Positions 8,278 through 17,290 of a stretch of 64,000 nucleotides of DNA are shown here, one piece after another. The DNA is taken from contig NZ_JBHJHP010000005.1 of NCBI RefSeq assembly GCF_042219855.1, forward strand, positions 1-64,000. The letters run 5' to 3'. The DNA is from JBHJHP01 sp042219855 (GTDB lineage: Bacteria > Bacteroidota > Bacteroidia > Bacteroidales > UBA5342). The translations under genes were made by a program, and so were the position numbers. Below the pieces are notes generated by a model. The model saw nothing but the letters and a program-made list of their open reading frames with translations, was not told the DNA's origin and did no database searches. Position 1 is the first letter of the stretch. Each line of letters opens with the position of its first letter.

Positions 8278-10311
8278 CTAGCGCACCACAAAACCCGGTT
8301 TCATCGGATTCTCAGGTGTCACAAATTCCAGTTTCCCCTTGTCATCTTCTGCCAGCAGAATCATGCCCTGACTTTCAATACCACGGATTTTACGGGGTGC
8401 AAGATTGGCCAGAATGAGCACCTTTTTACCGGGCAGCTCTTCAGCTTTAAAATACTGCGCAATTCCTGAAACTACGGTACGCTGATCAATTCCTGTATCT
8501 ACCTTCAGTTTCATCAGCTTGTCCGTCTTCGGTACACGCTCTGCCTCCAGTATGGTAGCTGTACGGATGTCCATCTTCACGAAATCGTCGAATTCAATGT
8601 TTGGCTTTGCAGCTTCCAGCTTCACTTCACCCGCAGAATTGGCTTTTCTTGTATCCAGTAACTTTTGTACCTGTGCCTCCACCACATCATCTTCAATTTT
8701 TTCGAACAGTAACTCGGGTTTGCCGATGACATGACCAGCCTGAATCAGGTCCGACTTTCCAAGATCTGCCCATCCAAGCTCTTCAACATTCAGAAATCCT
8801 TTCAGTTTATCTGAACTGAACGGCAGGAAAGGTGATAAACCAATTGCGCAGTTCGCTGTAATCTGCAGACTGATATTCATGATGGTTTTTACCCTGTCAG
8901 GATCTGTTTTCTGCAATGCCCAGGGTTCACAATCTGCCAGGTATTTATTTCCTAGTCGGGCAATATTCATGGCTTCAAACAGGGCCTCACGAAAACGGAA
9001 ACTATCCAGCGATTTTTCGATTCGGGCTTTTGTCTCGGACAACTCCTTCAGGGTCTGTTTATCGTAATCTGTAAGCTCACCTGCCACAGGAACCTCGCCA
9101 TTGTAATACTTCTGGGTCAGAACCAGTGCACGGTTCACAAAATTGCCAAGAATGGCCACCAGCTCGTTATTGTTGCGGGCCTGAAAATCCTTCCAGGTAA
9201 AATCGTTATCTTTTGTTTCCGGTGCATTGGCAGTCAGCACATAGCGCAGCACATCCTGTTTTCCCGGAAACTCTTCCAGGTATTCGTGCAACCATACCGC
9301 CCAGTTCCGGGAAGTGGATATCTTATCACCTTCCAGATTCAGGAACTCGTTGGCCGGTACATTTTCCGGCAGAATATAATCGCCGTGTGCCTTCAGCATG
9401 GTCGGAAATACAATGCAGTGAAACACAATGTTATCTTTACCGATAAAGTGCAGCATACGTGTGCTTTCGTCCTGCCACCAGGTCTTCCAGTCATCAGTCA
9501 GTTCTCTTGTGGCAGAGATATAGCCAATAGGTGCATCAAACCACACATAGAGCACTTTACCCTCTGCCCCATCAACCGGAACCGGGACTCCCCAGTCCAG
9601 ATCGCGGCTCACTGCGCGCGGCTGCAGCCCTGTATCCAACCACGATTTACACTGTCCGTACACATTGGTTTTCCACTCTTTATGTCCTTCAAGTATCCAC
9701 TCTTTAAGAAATGGTTCATATTTATCCAGCGGCAAATACCAGTGTTTCGTTTCTCTTAAAACCGGTTTGCTGCCTGAAATAACCGATTTTGGCTCAATCA
9801 GGTCAGTGGCATTGAGCGATGAGCCGCAACTTTCGCATTGGTCACCATAGGCACCGGCTTTTTTACATACCGGACAAATCCCAGTGATATAGCGGTCAGC
9901 CAGAAACTGTTTAGCTTCCTCATCGTAATACTGCTCGTTGGTTTTTTCAATGAATTCACCTTTATCGTATAAGGTTTTAAAGATGCCCGATGCCTGATCG
10001 TAATGCGTTGGCGTGGTGGTTCGGGAATAGATATCAAACGTGATCCCAAAATCTTCAAACGACTTTTTGATAATGCCATGGTAGCGATCCACGATATCCT
10101 GTGGTGTGACACCTTCGTTTTTAGCTTTCAGTGTTATCGGAACACCATGCTCATCCGATCCGCCTATCAACAGAATATCCTCCCCTTTCATTCGCATATA
10201 CCGGGCATAAATATCGGCTGGAACATACACACCGGCTAAATGTCCGATGTGAACGGGCCCGTTTGCATACGGTAAGGCTGTTGTGATAAGGGTTCGTTTA
10301 AAATCTTTCAT
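8278..10311 (-). CDS. metG: Methionyl-tRNA synthetase with C-terminal tRNA-binding domain
   Basis: A 677-residue class I synthetase that charges tRNA-Met. The HIGH motif is H21-IGH24 (PYANGPVHIGHLAG). The CP-insert zinc knuckle has Cys146, Cys149, Cys159 and Cys162. The KMSKS loop is present as K330-ISTS. An anticodon-binding helical domain follows, and the last 100 residues form an EMAP-II/Trbp111-like OB fold (VKMDIRTATILEAERVPKTD). Length and order match the dimeric E. coli type. It stands alone, with its own terminator downstream and a TATCTTTG box upstream. Confidence 0.98.
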   Translation of the reverse strand: MKDFKRTLITTALPYANGPVHIGHLAGVYVPADIYARYMRMKGEDILLIGGSDEHGVPITLKAKNEGVTPQDIVDRYHGIIKKSFEDFGITFDIYSRTTTPTHYDQASGIFKTLYDKGEFIEKTNEQYYDEEAKQFLADRYITGICPVCKKAGAYGDQCESCGSSLNATDLIEPKSVISGSKPVLRETKHWYLPLDKYEPFLKEWILEGHKEWKTNVYGQCKSWLDTGLQPRAVSRDLDWGVPVPVDGAEGKVLYVWFDAPIGYISATRELTDDWKTWWQDESTRMLHFIGKDNIVFHCIVFPTMLKAHGDYILPENVPANEFLNLEGDKISTSRNWAVWLHEYLEEFPGKQDVLRYVLTANAPETKDNDFTWKDFQARNNNELVAILGNFVNRALVLTQKYYNGEVPVAGELTDYDKQTLKELSETKARIEKSLDSFRFREALFEAMNIARLGNKYLADCEPWALQKTDPDRVKTIMNISLQITANCAIGLSPFLPFSSDKLKGFLNVEELGWADLGKSDLIQAGHVIGKPELLFEKIEDDVVEAQVQKLLDTRKANSAGEVKLEAAKPNIEFDDFVKMDIRTATILEAERVPKTDKLMKLKVDTGIDQRTVVSGIAQYFKAEELPGKKVLILANLAPRKIRGIESQGMILLAEDDKGKLEFVTPENPMKPGFVVR

Positions 10312-10341
10312 GGTGTTTTTCGCTTAAATTTTTACAAAGCG

Positions 10342-10349
10342 CAAAGATA
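10342..10349 (-). promoter_or_regulatory. Candidate -7 box of metG
   Basis: TATCTTTG on the minus strand matches the TAnnTTTG consensus and lies about 31 bp before the metG start codon. No clear -33 TTTG is found at the usual 19-20 bp distance, so the call is tentative. The rest of 10312-10601 holds only a dispersed-repeat fragment: a copy of the GACGTAGTGCGG core within a hairpin (AAAGCG at 10557-10562, CGCTTT at 10575-10580). Confidence 0.4.
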
Positions 10350-10601
10350 ATAATAGTGACAGTATTTTTACACGGATCGGCCATTAAGTTTCAGTTCCTT
10401 TTCAGGCCTTTACAATTGATCCTGTTTTAGGATTGCTGATCCGGATCATGATAAAAACATGTTTTCAAACACCTGACTTACTGACTTATAAGAAAATATC
10501 ATATATTTAGCATCTCATGTCATCCGGTTGATCCGGACGGACTATGCGACAAAGGCAAAGCGGACGTAGTGCGGCGCTTTATTACGAACCAAAACTGATG
10601 T

Positions 10602-11327
10602 ATGTGTTTTCATTTTTCATTGGTCGCGAATGTAAAGACCATAAGTAAGCGATTCGGTGTAAGCGGTGATTTCATCAAGGATTACACGCCACAAATCCAC
10701 TTCAATGGTTTCTCACACCCTGAAACACCGGTCATCCTGAATCAGGGTGAACCAACAGCCATTATGGCAAACTGGGGCCTGATACCGGAATGGGTCCGGA
10801 CCATGGAAAATGCAGAAAAGATGCGGAATAATACGCTTAACGCACGCACAGAAACTATTTTTGAAAAACCGTCATTTAAAACAGCGATCCGGAATCATCG
10901 CTGCTTAATTCCTGCGACCGGCTTTTTTGAATGGAAACTGCTTGAAAAAAAGAAGTATCCGCACCTTATTTATGTAAAGGGTCAGGACATTTTTGCTTTC
11001 GCGGGCATATACTCCGAATGGGGCACCGACATGGGCAACAAATCCTTTCATACCTTCTCCATCCTCACCAAAGCAGCAAATGATCTGATGGCCGATATAC
11101 ACAATACCCAGAAAAGGATGCCGGTGATCCTGTCACCCGGTAATGAAAGGCTCTGGGTTAATCCTAAACTGAACCACAGGGAAATTGTTGAGATTCTGGA
11201 AAGTGAAAAAAATGAGAACCTGGATTTCAGAACCATCAGTCATGATTTTATGCATAGCACAGGACCGGCAGAAGAAGTTTTAAAGGTTTACCATTATCCG
11301 GAACTGGATAATAACCTGTTGTTTTAA
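10602..11327 (+). CDS. yedK: HMCES/YedK (SRAP) abasic-site DNA-protein crosslink protein
   Basis: A 241-residue SRAP-domain protein that shields abasic sites in single-stranded DNA by forming a covalent thiazolidine link through its N-terminal cysteine. The start Met is followed directly by Cys2, as the chemistry requires after Met removal. The other active-site residues are in place: Asn80 (NARTE), Glu110 (GFFEW) and His167 (DIHNTQKRMP). The N-terminus reads MCFHFS rather than the commoner MCGRF, a variant usual in Bacteroidota. No SOS-box or partner gene is visible. The downstream 190-bp repeat array begins about 95 bp after the stop. Confidence 0.93.
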   Translation: MCFHFSLVANVKTISKRFGVSGDFIKDYTPQIHFNGFSHPETPVILNQGEPTAIMANWGLIPEWVRTMENAEKMRNNTLNARTETIFEKPSFKTAIRNHRCLIPATGFFEWKLLEKKKYPHLIYVKGQDIFAFAGIYSEWGTDMGNKSFHTFSILTKAANDLMADIHNTQKRMPVILSPGNERLWVNPKLNHREIVEILESEKNENLDFRTISHDFMHSTGPAEEVLKVYHYPELDNNLLF

Positions 11328-11420
11328 TTACTCCCGGCAAATACTGGCTCTTGTTTTTGTTACATTCCGGTTGATAAATTACATAAGAAGTTATAACGCA
11401 TATCTGAACATGTTTTTGAT

Positions 11421-12193
11421 GACTTAAATCCACCCCCCGATAATTCGGGTACCTCCTTTTTGAATTTCGTCTTCAGTCTGCAGCTATGCAAAACGCAAAA
11501 GGAGGACATCTGAACTTCATCTGTGTCATGATTCTGTTCATTTAAAAGCCGGCATGTCCAGCATCATAACTCACCTGAAATATTAAGCATTTCAGAACAT
11601 GCTTGTGATGACTTAAATCCACCCCCCGATACATCGGGTACCTCCTTTTTGAAAATCGTCTTCAGTCTGCAGCTATGTTGAACGCAAAAGGAGGACATCT
11701 GAACTTCATCTGTGTCACGTTCCTGTTCATTTAACAGCCGGCAGGTCCAGCATCATAACTCAGCGGAGATATTAAAGCATTTCAGAACATGTTTGTGATG
11801 ACTTAAATCCTCCCCCCGAAACATCGGGTACCTCCTTTTTGAAAATCGTCTTCTGCCTGCAGCTATGCAAAACTCAAAAGGAGGACATCTGAACTATATC
11901 TGTGTCGCGATTCTGTTCATTTAACAGCCGGCAGGTCCAGCATCATAGCTCACCAAAAATATTATGCATTTCAGAACATGCTTGTGTTGACTTAAATCCT
12001 CCCCCCGATACATCGGGTACCTCCTTTTTGAAAATCGTCTTCAGTCTGCAGCTATGCAAAACGCAAAAGGAGGACATCTGAACTTCATCTGTGTGACGAT
12101 TCTGTTCATTTAAAAGCCGGCAAGTCCAGCATCATAACTAACCAGAACTATTAAAGCATTTCAGAACATGCTTGTGATGACTTAAATCCTAGC
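11421..12193. repeat. Four tandem 189-190 bp repeat units
   Basis: Units begin at 11421, 11610, 11800 and 11989 (GACTTAAATC), with a truncated fifth start at 12179. Periods are 189, 190, 189 and 190 bp. Each unit holds AAATCCNCCCCCC, a small palindrome (arms CCCGA/TCGGG with a changing centre), TACCTCCTTTTT, about 45 bp, AAAAGGAGGACATC, and ACAGCCGGCAGGTCCAGC-like DNA. CCTCCTTTT and AAAAGGAGG can pair as a long hairpin. Copies differ by scattered point changes, so the array is not brand new. It fills most of 11328-12361; nothing gene-like is inside. Confidence 0.95.
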
Positions 12194-12361
12194 CATGCAC
12201 CGGATATCCCGACTATTACAGAATCGTTTGCCGTTCGCGACAACGTAATTCACCATGTATTCTGCAATAATGAACTGCCCACTAAACACTGGCTGTTCTT
12301 CATTGATTGTAGTTTTTTCATTAAATTGGCAGGTCAGGAACAGAAAACGCACGTTGTTGCC

Positions 12362-13102
12362 ATGCCACATTTATTTACCAATCGTCCCCGACAACACAAT
12401 ATATTCAGCAATGCGCCGGCAGGTTCTGTGCATTTCAGCTGGGAATCCTTTAATTCGGTACTTTATCTGCTGGGCGGACTAACCTTTGTTACCGGCAGTA
12501 TATTTTTTCTGCCTCAATATGATCAGAATCCGGACACCGGGGCATGGATTTTTTTTGGAGGCTCACTGGTTTATCTGTTGGTTACCGTGCATGATCTGTT
12601 CGAAGCCTCAGCTTATTTACGCAGCAGGCAACATGCATCGTTTTGGGAACGAATCGAATTGTTTGCGGCCATCGTTTACGTTTCCGGAACCATACTCTTT
12701 ATTGTCGGCAGCCTGTTTTTTCTAAAAGAAACGGATATGGTGGCTGCAGGAAGCTGGTGTTTCATCCTTGGCAGTTTCCTTTTCCTGCTGGGTGCATTTA
12801 TCAATGTGATTCAGATTATTCAGGCCGGAACCATGTTTACACTGCAACTCATGAATGCCACTGCCATCTGCTTTACGGTAGGCGCTGTTATCTTTTTACT
12901 GGCATCAGTGCCCTATTTGTGGACATTCAAACAATCCGCGTTGTCAGAGAAGCTGTACGGCTATATGGCCTGGGAGTATATTACCGGGAGTATATTTTTT
13001 CTGGCCGGAGGCATGTTCAATTACTATCGTTCGTATCTTGCCAATAAACATTATAAAAAGATAGAAGCCAAACAACCATTTCACAATAAAGGAAGCAGAT
13101 AA
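12362..13102 (+). CDS. Six-helix membrane protein, YrhK-like
   Basis: A 246-residue integral membrane protein with three repeated helical pairs of the form (L)xxxGGLTFVTGSIFFLP ... FFGGSLVYLLVTVHDL. The later copies read YVSGTILFIVGSLFFL ... CFILGSFLFLLGAFINV and CFTVGAVIFLLASVPYL. This pattern of G-S-x-x-F-L in the first helix and G-S-x-x-F-L-L-G in the second is like the YrhK-like domain. The start is taken at ATG 12362 (MPHLFTNRP); a TTG at 12326 would add 12 residues. It sits directly after the 190-bp repeat array. Function unknown. Confidence 0.65.
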   Translation: MPHLFTNRPRQHNIFSNAPAGSVHFSWESFNSVLYLLGGLTFVTGSIFFLPQYDQNPDTGAWIFFGGSLVYLLVTVHDLFEASAYLRSRQHASFWERIELFAAIVYVSGTILFIVGSLFFLKETDMVAAGSWCFILGSFLFLLGAFINVIQIIQAGTMFTLQLMNATAICFTVGAVIFLLASVPYLWTFKQSALSEKLYGYMAWEYITGSIFFLAGGMFNYYRSYLANKHYKKIEAKQPFHNKGSR

Positions 13103-13242
13103 CACCGGGTTGTAACACATCTGATGGGTAACACCGTCTTGTTTATATTAACCGAATTATCTACTTTTAACGTGTAAATCCCCACTTCTGCGCGATTACA
13201 TATTAACTTAATTCATCGTAGTATAATCTAAAACATGCCGTT

Positions 13243-14535
13243 ATGAAGCCTATCATTACTTTTCTGCTGTCCACTTTCCTGGCCGTTACAGGAATAGCAC
13301 AAACCAAATCGATTTTGTCCACACCTCCGGTCTCAGAAGCCGCAGCCAAAAGTGTTGGCATGTCAGAGGAAAGGTTAGCCCGCATAGACAGCATGCTCCT
13401 TTTTTCCATGAATGAAAAACAGATACCGGGTGCTGTTGCGCTTGTTGCCAGAAACGGGAAAATAGTCTATTACAAAAGCTTTGGAATGGCTGATGCAGAG
13501 ACCGGACAGCCCTTTGAACGCGATGGAATATTCCGTATTGCCTCCCAAACAAAAGCCATCACATCTACGGCTGTAATGATGCTCTGGGAAGAGGGTAAAT
13601 TCAGCCTGGATGATCCTGTTTCAAAATACATTCCCGGGTTTAAAAATGCCAGGGTGCTTGAGTCATTTAATGCTTCCGACTCTTCATATACCACCAGGCC
13701 TGCCGATAAGCCGATAAGCATACGGCATTTGCTCACTCACACCTCCGGCATAGGATATGGGTTTATTGATAATAATCAGTTTAGAAAGATATATCAGAAA
13801 GCCGGCATTATTGATGCGTTTACAACAAAACCGGTGACCATTGAAGAAAATATTAACAAGCTGGCAAAGCTGCCACTGCATCATGACCCGGGTGAGAAAT
13901 TCACCTACAGCGAAGGACTCGACGTACTGGCTTATTTTATTGAAATTATATCCGGGATGCCGGTGGATCAGTTTTTTAAGGAACGGATTTTTGAACCACT
14001 GGGGATGAAGGATACATACTTCTATTTACCGGAATCCAAAGCAGCACGCCTGGTTCCTGTTCAGACGAAGAGGAATGGCGAATGGGTTCGGTTCACGGAT
14101 ACCACCTATTACAACCCTGAATATCCGCGGTCTGGTGCAAGAATGTTTTTTTCAGGTGGTGCCGGACTGTCCAGTACGATTAAGGACTATGCCAGTTTCC
14201 TGCAAATGTATTTAAACAAAGGTGAGTTTAACGGCGTACGACTGTTGAGCAGAACCACAGTAGAGGCCATCATGGCCAATCAGGTTGGGGATCTCCTTGG
14301 AAATTCCGGTGCGTATTACGGCCTGGCCTTTGGCGTGCTTAATCAGGACGGACAGAACAGGGGCGGAAGAGGCAGTGCCGGCACATTTGACTGGGGCGGT
14401 TATTTTAATACACAATATTTTGCTGATCCCAAAGAACAGGTCATTGGCATACTGTTTAAACAAACCCAAAACAGCGGCCCTGACGATACCGGTTGGAAAT
14501 TCCGTCAACTGGTCGGACAAGCCATAGATGATTAA
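13243..14535 (+). CDS. Exported serine hydrolase of the class C beta-lactamase fold
   Basis: A 430-residue exported enzyme with a signal peptide (MKPIITFLLSTFLAVTGIAQ). It belongs to the beta-lactamase/transpeptidase-like family that includes EstB-type esterases and PBP4*. The nucleophile motif is S101-QTK104, the second motif is Y222-SE in place of YxN, and a GSAGTFDWGG loop (near 375-384) replaces the KTG/HxG motif. LLTHTSGIGYG and EPLGMKDTYF are typical of the esterase/peptidase branch. The YSE and GTFDWGG forms favour an esterase or D-amino peptidase over a true beta-lactamase. The natural substrate is not known. It has no partner gene. Confidence 0.85.
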   Translation: MKPIITFLLSTFLAVTGIAQTKSILSTPPVSEAAAKSVGMSEERLARIDSMLLFSMNEKQIPGAVALVARNGKIVYYKSFGMADAETGQPFERDGIFRIASQTKAITSTAVMMLWEEGKFSLDDPVSKYIPGFKNARVLESFNASDSSYTTRPADKPISIRHLLTHTSGIGYGFIDNNQFRKIYQKAGIIDAFTTKPVTIEENINKLAKLPLHHDPGEKFTYSEGLDVLAYFIEIISGMPVDQFFKERIFEPLGMKDTYFYLPESKAARLVPVQTKRNGEWVRFTDTTYYNPEYPRSGARMFFSGGAGLSSTIKDYASFLQMYLNKGEFNGVRLLSRTTVEAIMANQVGDLLGNSGAYYGLAFGVLNQDGQNRGGRGSAGTFDWGGYFNTQYFADPKEQVIGILFKQTQNSGPDDTGWKFRQLVGQAIDD

Positions 14536-14745
14536 ATATTTAATAATTATAATTAAGGTAAACAGGCACCCATTCTCATGTGTTTAATGAACTCAGGGAT
14601 GGTTGTGAAGGTGATCCGGTGAAACTGGCAAGGTAAAATTCATGCAATTACCGGTATTCTTAAAGGTTCACCCTGAGCATTTTAATTTGTTCTATTAATC
14701 TAAATATTCCAGTTAACAACACCACTCAGATAAAAACATATTCAT

Positions 14746-15480
14746 ATGTCAGAGCTTAAAGACCCCGGCAGATGCAGAAACTGCAACAGTGAACTTTACG
14801 GAAACTATTGTTCAAACTGCGGGCAGCCACAGGAGTTGAAACGAATAAACGGGCATTATGTCCTTTCCGAGATCGGTAGCGTACTCAGCTTTGAAAAAGG
14901 CATTCTGTACACCATTAAAGAACTGATACTTCGTCCCGGTGTCAACATCAGGAAGTTTATAGGCGAAGACCGTAACCGGTTGGTGAAACCCATCGTTTTT
15001 ATTATTGCCACCTCATTGATCTATACCATTTTTCAACAGCTCTTGCATTTTGAAGACGGTTATGTCAACGTTTCTATGGACGGTGAAACAGCAGCAGGAA
15101 CAATTTTTGAATGGGTCTCCGCGCACTATGGCTATTCCAACATTTTAATGGCCCTGTTTATCGCTTTATGGATCCGCTTATTCTTCAGGAAATACAAGTA
15201 CAACTTCTTTGAAATCCTTATCCTCTTATGTTTTATCATGGGTATTGGGATGCTGATCTTTACGCTTTCCGGCATCATGGATACCCTCATACCATTTAAA
15301 ATAAGGGATAAGGGATACTTTATCGGATTTTTGTATATCACCTGGGGAATCGGACAATTCTTCGATAAAAAGAAAATAATGAATTATGTCAAAGGACTAT
15401 TCAGTTATTTACTGGGAATGATCACCTTTAGTATCGTTGCCATCGCTTTGGGTTTTTTGATTGATGCCTTAAACAAATAA
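14746..15480 (+). CDS. DUF3667 membrane protein with N-terminal zinc ribbon
   Basis: A 244-residue protein with a four-cysteine zinc ribbon at its N-terminus (CRNCNSE, then YCSNCGQ, residues about 10-27). It then has a short linker (LRPGVNIRKFIGEDRNRLVKP) and five hydrophobic helices. This is the DUF3667 arrangement found widely in Bacteroidota; the RPG..IRxFIxGxRxxxxxP linker is its signature. The role is unknown; a lipid or membrane-stress function has no support here. It is flanked by stretches without genes, so it is probably transcribed alone. Confidence 0.85.
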   Translation: MSELKDPGRCRNCNSELYGNYCSNCGQPQELKRINGHYVLSEIGSVLSFEKGILYTIKELILRPGVNIRKFIGEDRNRLVKPIVFIIATSLIYTIFQQLLHFEDGYVNVSMDGETAAGTIFEWVSAHYGYSNILMALFIALWIRLFFRKYKYNFFEILILLCFIMGIGMLIFTLSGIMDTLIPFKIRDKGYFIGFLYITWGIGQFFDKKKIMNYVKGLFSYLLGMITFSIVAIALGFLIDALNK

Positions 15481-15579
15481 GGATCAGAGGAAACAATTAA
15501 CATGTAACCGGATTCAAACCTACATGATGATCGGTTTTCACCAAAGTCTTCTACTTTATAATTCCGATAACGACCGGAA

Positions 15580-15650
15580 AGGTACCTCCTTTTCAAAACT
15601 GGATTTCAGTGCACAGCCTTAAAAACCGGAGAAGGTGGACATCTGAATTA
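15580..15650. repeat. Solitary diverged copy of the 190-bp repeat core
   Basis: The run GGTACCTCCTTTTCAAAA ... GGATTTCAGTGCACAGCC ... GGTGGACATCTGAAT follows the same order as the core of the 11421-12193 units (GGTACCTCCTTTTTG ... GTCTTCAGTCTGCAGC ... GGAGGACATCTGAAC). Spacing is also alike. It has lost the AAATCC edge, and the right arm is changed to GAAGGTGG. It shows that the tandem unit also exists as a dispersed single element 3.4 kb away. Confidence 0.8.
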
Positions 15651-15787
15651 CACCGGCAGTCTCCGGTACGAAAAATGGCATTTAAATAGTGCTTCCCCTT
15701 AATGTGTGGCTTACGTAATTCAGTTGGAAGACGCTAAATAAATGCCATTAAATATTTCATTCCTTGTACAGGTCCTTACATCAAACC

Positions 15788-16009
15788 TTATCCAGATAAC
15801 TTTGACAAACCCAGTCCACCCAGAATAAAGGGCAGGAGTGGTACTGTAATTCCCAGGATAGTGAAAAGAATTCTGACCACAACGGACAGATCCGGCATTT
15901 TCCATGCTATGAATAATGCTGCAGGTGGAAAAACAAAAAGGGCTATAAAAAAGGATTTATAGCTGTATCCATATTTTTGAATGAAATCTGAAAATTTACC
16001 CATAGCCAT
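15788..16009 (-). CDS. Small two-helix membrane protein divergent from marR
   Basis: A 73-residue protein with two hydrophobic helices (about 18-36 and 44-66) after a charged N-terminus (MAMGKFSDFIQKYGYSYKS). I do not recognise the family. Its promoter overlaps that of the divergent MarR regulator: -33 TTTG at 16062-16059 and -7 TATATTTG at 16039-16032 are 19 bp apart, and both sit on the two palindromic operators. It is therefore likely to be a direct target of the MarR protein. One idea is a small membrane effector or accessory of stress response, without evidence. Confidence 0.65.
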   Translation of the reverse strand: MAMGKFSDFIQKYGYSYKSFFIALFVFPPAALFIAWKMPDLSVVVRILFTILGITVPLLPFILGGLGLSKLSG

Positions 16010-16022
16010 GCTGTCATTTTAC

Positions 16023-16079
16023 TTGTCATGACAAATATATAATTATTGTTTGTCATGACAAATAATTATCTTATTTTTG
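16023..16079. promoter_or_regulatory. Overlapping divergent promoters with twin MarR-type operators
   Basis: Two identical 12-bp perfect palindromes (TTGTCATGACAA) lie at 16023-16034 and 16050-16061, centres 27 bp apart. The plus promoter uses -33 TTTG 16049-16052 and -7 TATTTTTG 16072-16079. The minus promoter uses -33 TTTG 16062-16059 and -7 TATATTTG 16039-16032. Both have 19-bp spacers. Site 2 covers both -33 boxes, and site 1 touches the minus -7 box, so a bound dimer would block both directions. Protein binding is inferred from position and the MarR family habit. Confidence 0.8.
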
Positions 16080-16141
16080 AACAACAATATGCAGATCATT
16101 CCATACCGGTGGCTGTATGGATCAACAGGATAAGTTAAGCA

Positions 16142-16585
16142 ATGGATTTTAATCTTGAGAGAATAATAAACCACAGAATTTCGATGCTTTCGTTACTGAT
16201 GAAGCGCCAGGTTCTGAAAATTATAGCAGATAACAGACTGGATGTTACACCCGAACAGTGGGTTGTTTTATTTTATCTGTGGCAGGAAGACGGACTTTCG
16301 ATCGGCGAAATTGCCCAAAGGGCCAATAAGGATTTTGCCAACGTGACAAGGATCGTCGATAAGCTGATAAAAATGGAATATGTAACGAAGAAAAAGAGTG
16401 CCCTGGACGGACGCAGTTTCCAGGTTTACATTCAGCCCAAAGCAGATCATATTAAAGACAGTATTCAGAATTGCTGGAAACAGGCATCCGATGTGGCGCT
16501 GAAAAATATCAGCGAAGCAGAACAGGCACAACTGGACGGAATACTCGCCAAAATAGAGCATAATATATCGAATGATTTAAAATAA
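16142..16585 (+). CDS. MarR-family transcriptional regulator
   Basis: A 147-residue winged-helix regulator that would bind DNA as a dimer. The MarR core is plain: VTPEQWVVLFYLWQEDGLSIGEIA, then the recognition helix NKDFANVTRIVDKLIK, and the wing VTKKKSALDGRSFQV with the conserved D-x-R. Flanking N- and C-terminal helices form the dimer interface. It is divergent from a small membrane protein across the twin TTGTCATGACAA palindromes and is followed after 16 bp by a flavin-binding gene, so it probably represses itself and both neighbours. The inducing signal is unknown. Confidence 0.92.
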   Translation: MDFNLERIINHRISMLSLLMKRQVLKIIADNRLDVTPEQWVVLFYLWQEDGLSIGEIAQRANKDFANVTRIVDKLIKMEYVTKKKSALDGRSFQVYIQPKADHIKDSIQNCWKQASDVALKNISEAEQAQLDGILAKIEHNISNDLK

Positions 16586-16601
16586 ACTAAAAACGTCAAT
16601 T

Positions 16602-17000
16602 ATGTCAAAGCTAACAGAAGAAATGAAGGAAATGATTGGGTCTCAGCAGTGTTTTCATGCTACAGTGAGTAAAGACGGTATGCCCAATAATGCACCAAAG
16701 CGCTCAACCCGTGTTTTTAATGATGAAACATTGATTTTCACCGAGGGAACAGGAGGCAGAACCTATCAGAATATTCTGGATGGGTCGAAAGTAGCTGTTG
16801 CCGTTGTGAACCGTGATATCATTGATGGTTACCGGTTCATCGGAACACCACAGGTATTAACGGAAGGTGATATTTATGAAAAATCGGCAGAGATGTCGCT
16901 CAAAGCCGGCATGCCGAAACCAAAGGCTGTTATCCTGGTAAAAATTGATGAGATTCACAGTTTGAAACCGGGCCCAATGGCCGGTAAAAAGATTGGTTAA
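16602..17000 (+). CDS. Pyridoxamine 5'-phosphate oxidase-like flavoprotein
   Basis: A 132-residue split-barrel protein of the PNPOx-like flavin/F420-binding superfamily. The N-terminal helix MSKLTEEMKEMIGSQQCFHATV is followed by the strand pair SKDGMPNNAPKRSTRVF and by EGTGGRTYQNILDGSKVAVAVV, the usual FMN phosphate contact region. It lacks the C-terminal part of true PdxH, so vitamin B6 synthesis is unlikely; a small oxidoreductase or flavin carrier is more likely. It is in an operon with marR (16 bp gap) and ends at a strong terminator at 17026-17055. Confidence 0.82.
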   Translation: MSKLTEEMKEMIGSQQCFHATVSKDGMPNNAPKRSTRVFNDETLIFTEGTGGRTYQNILDGSKVAVAVVNRDIIDGYRFIGTPQVLTEGDIYEKSAEMSLKAGMPKPKAVILVKIDEIHSLKPGPMAGKKIG

Positions 17001-17025
17001 TCATACCCGGAAAAAAAGATGTATT

Positions 17026-17055
17026 GGACGCTGGAACCTCCTGCGTCCTTTTTTT
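17026..17055 (+). terminator. Rho-independent terminator of the marR operon
   Basis: A GGACGC/GCGTCC stem (17026-17031 and 17043-17048) with an 11-nt loop is followed by seven T. It lies 25 bp after the flavoprotein stop codon. Confidence 0.8.
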
Positions 17056-17094
17056 ATATACAGTGCAGCGCCTGTATTTCAGCACAAGATTTCG

Positions 17095-17290
17095 ACATGC
17101 GGCCGTGCCTGGTTTTTATTTCATTTGGGGTGCTCCTCTCCGGCCTCTTTAATTTGTAATTCAAAATTCTGGTTTCTCATCTCCCGCCTACCCTTTAATT
17201 CCCAAAAGGGACCCATACCGGTCTTCCTGAAGTTGGGCGTAGTGTCCACACTACGTCCGTAATTCGATAACAGCTTTATAAATCCTCCGT
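17095..17290. repeat. Dispersed repeat block before the 223-bp array
   Basis: This block shares pieces with the region around 19600-19890: GCGGCCGTGCCTGG + TTTATTTCATTTG at about 17100, a CCTACCCTTTAATTCCC + AAAGGGA piece at about 17190, and GGGCGTAGTGTCC + ACACTACGTCCG at 17235-17258. The last piece is a near-perfect palindrome that recurs at 19322 and 19881. No gene is visible. Confidence 0.7.

Noticed and set aside
9286..9759. 157-codon plus-strand frame
   Set aside because: Antisense shadow of metG.
13243..14535. True class C beta-lactamase
   Set aside because: SQTK is present but YSE replaces YxN and the third motif is GTFDWGG, which favours an esterase/peptidase.
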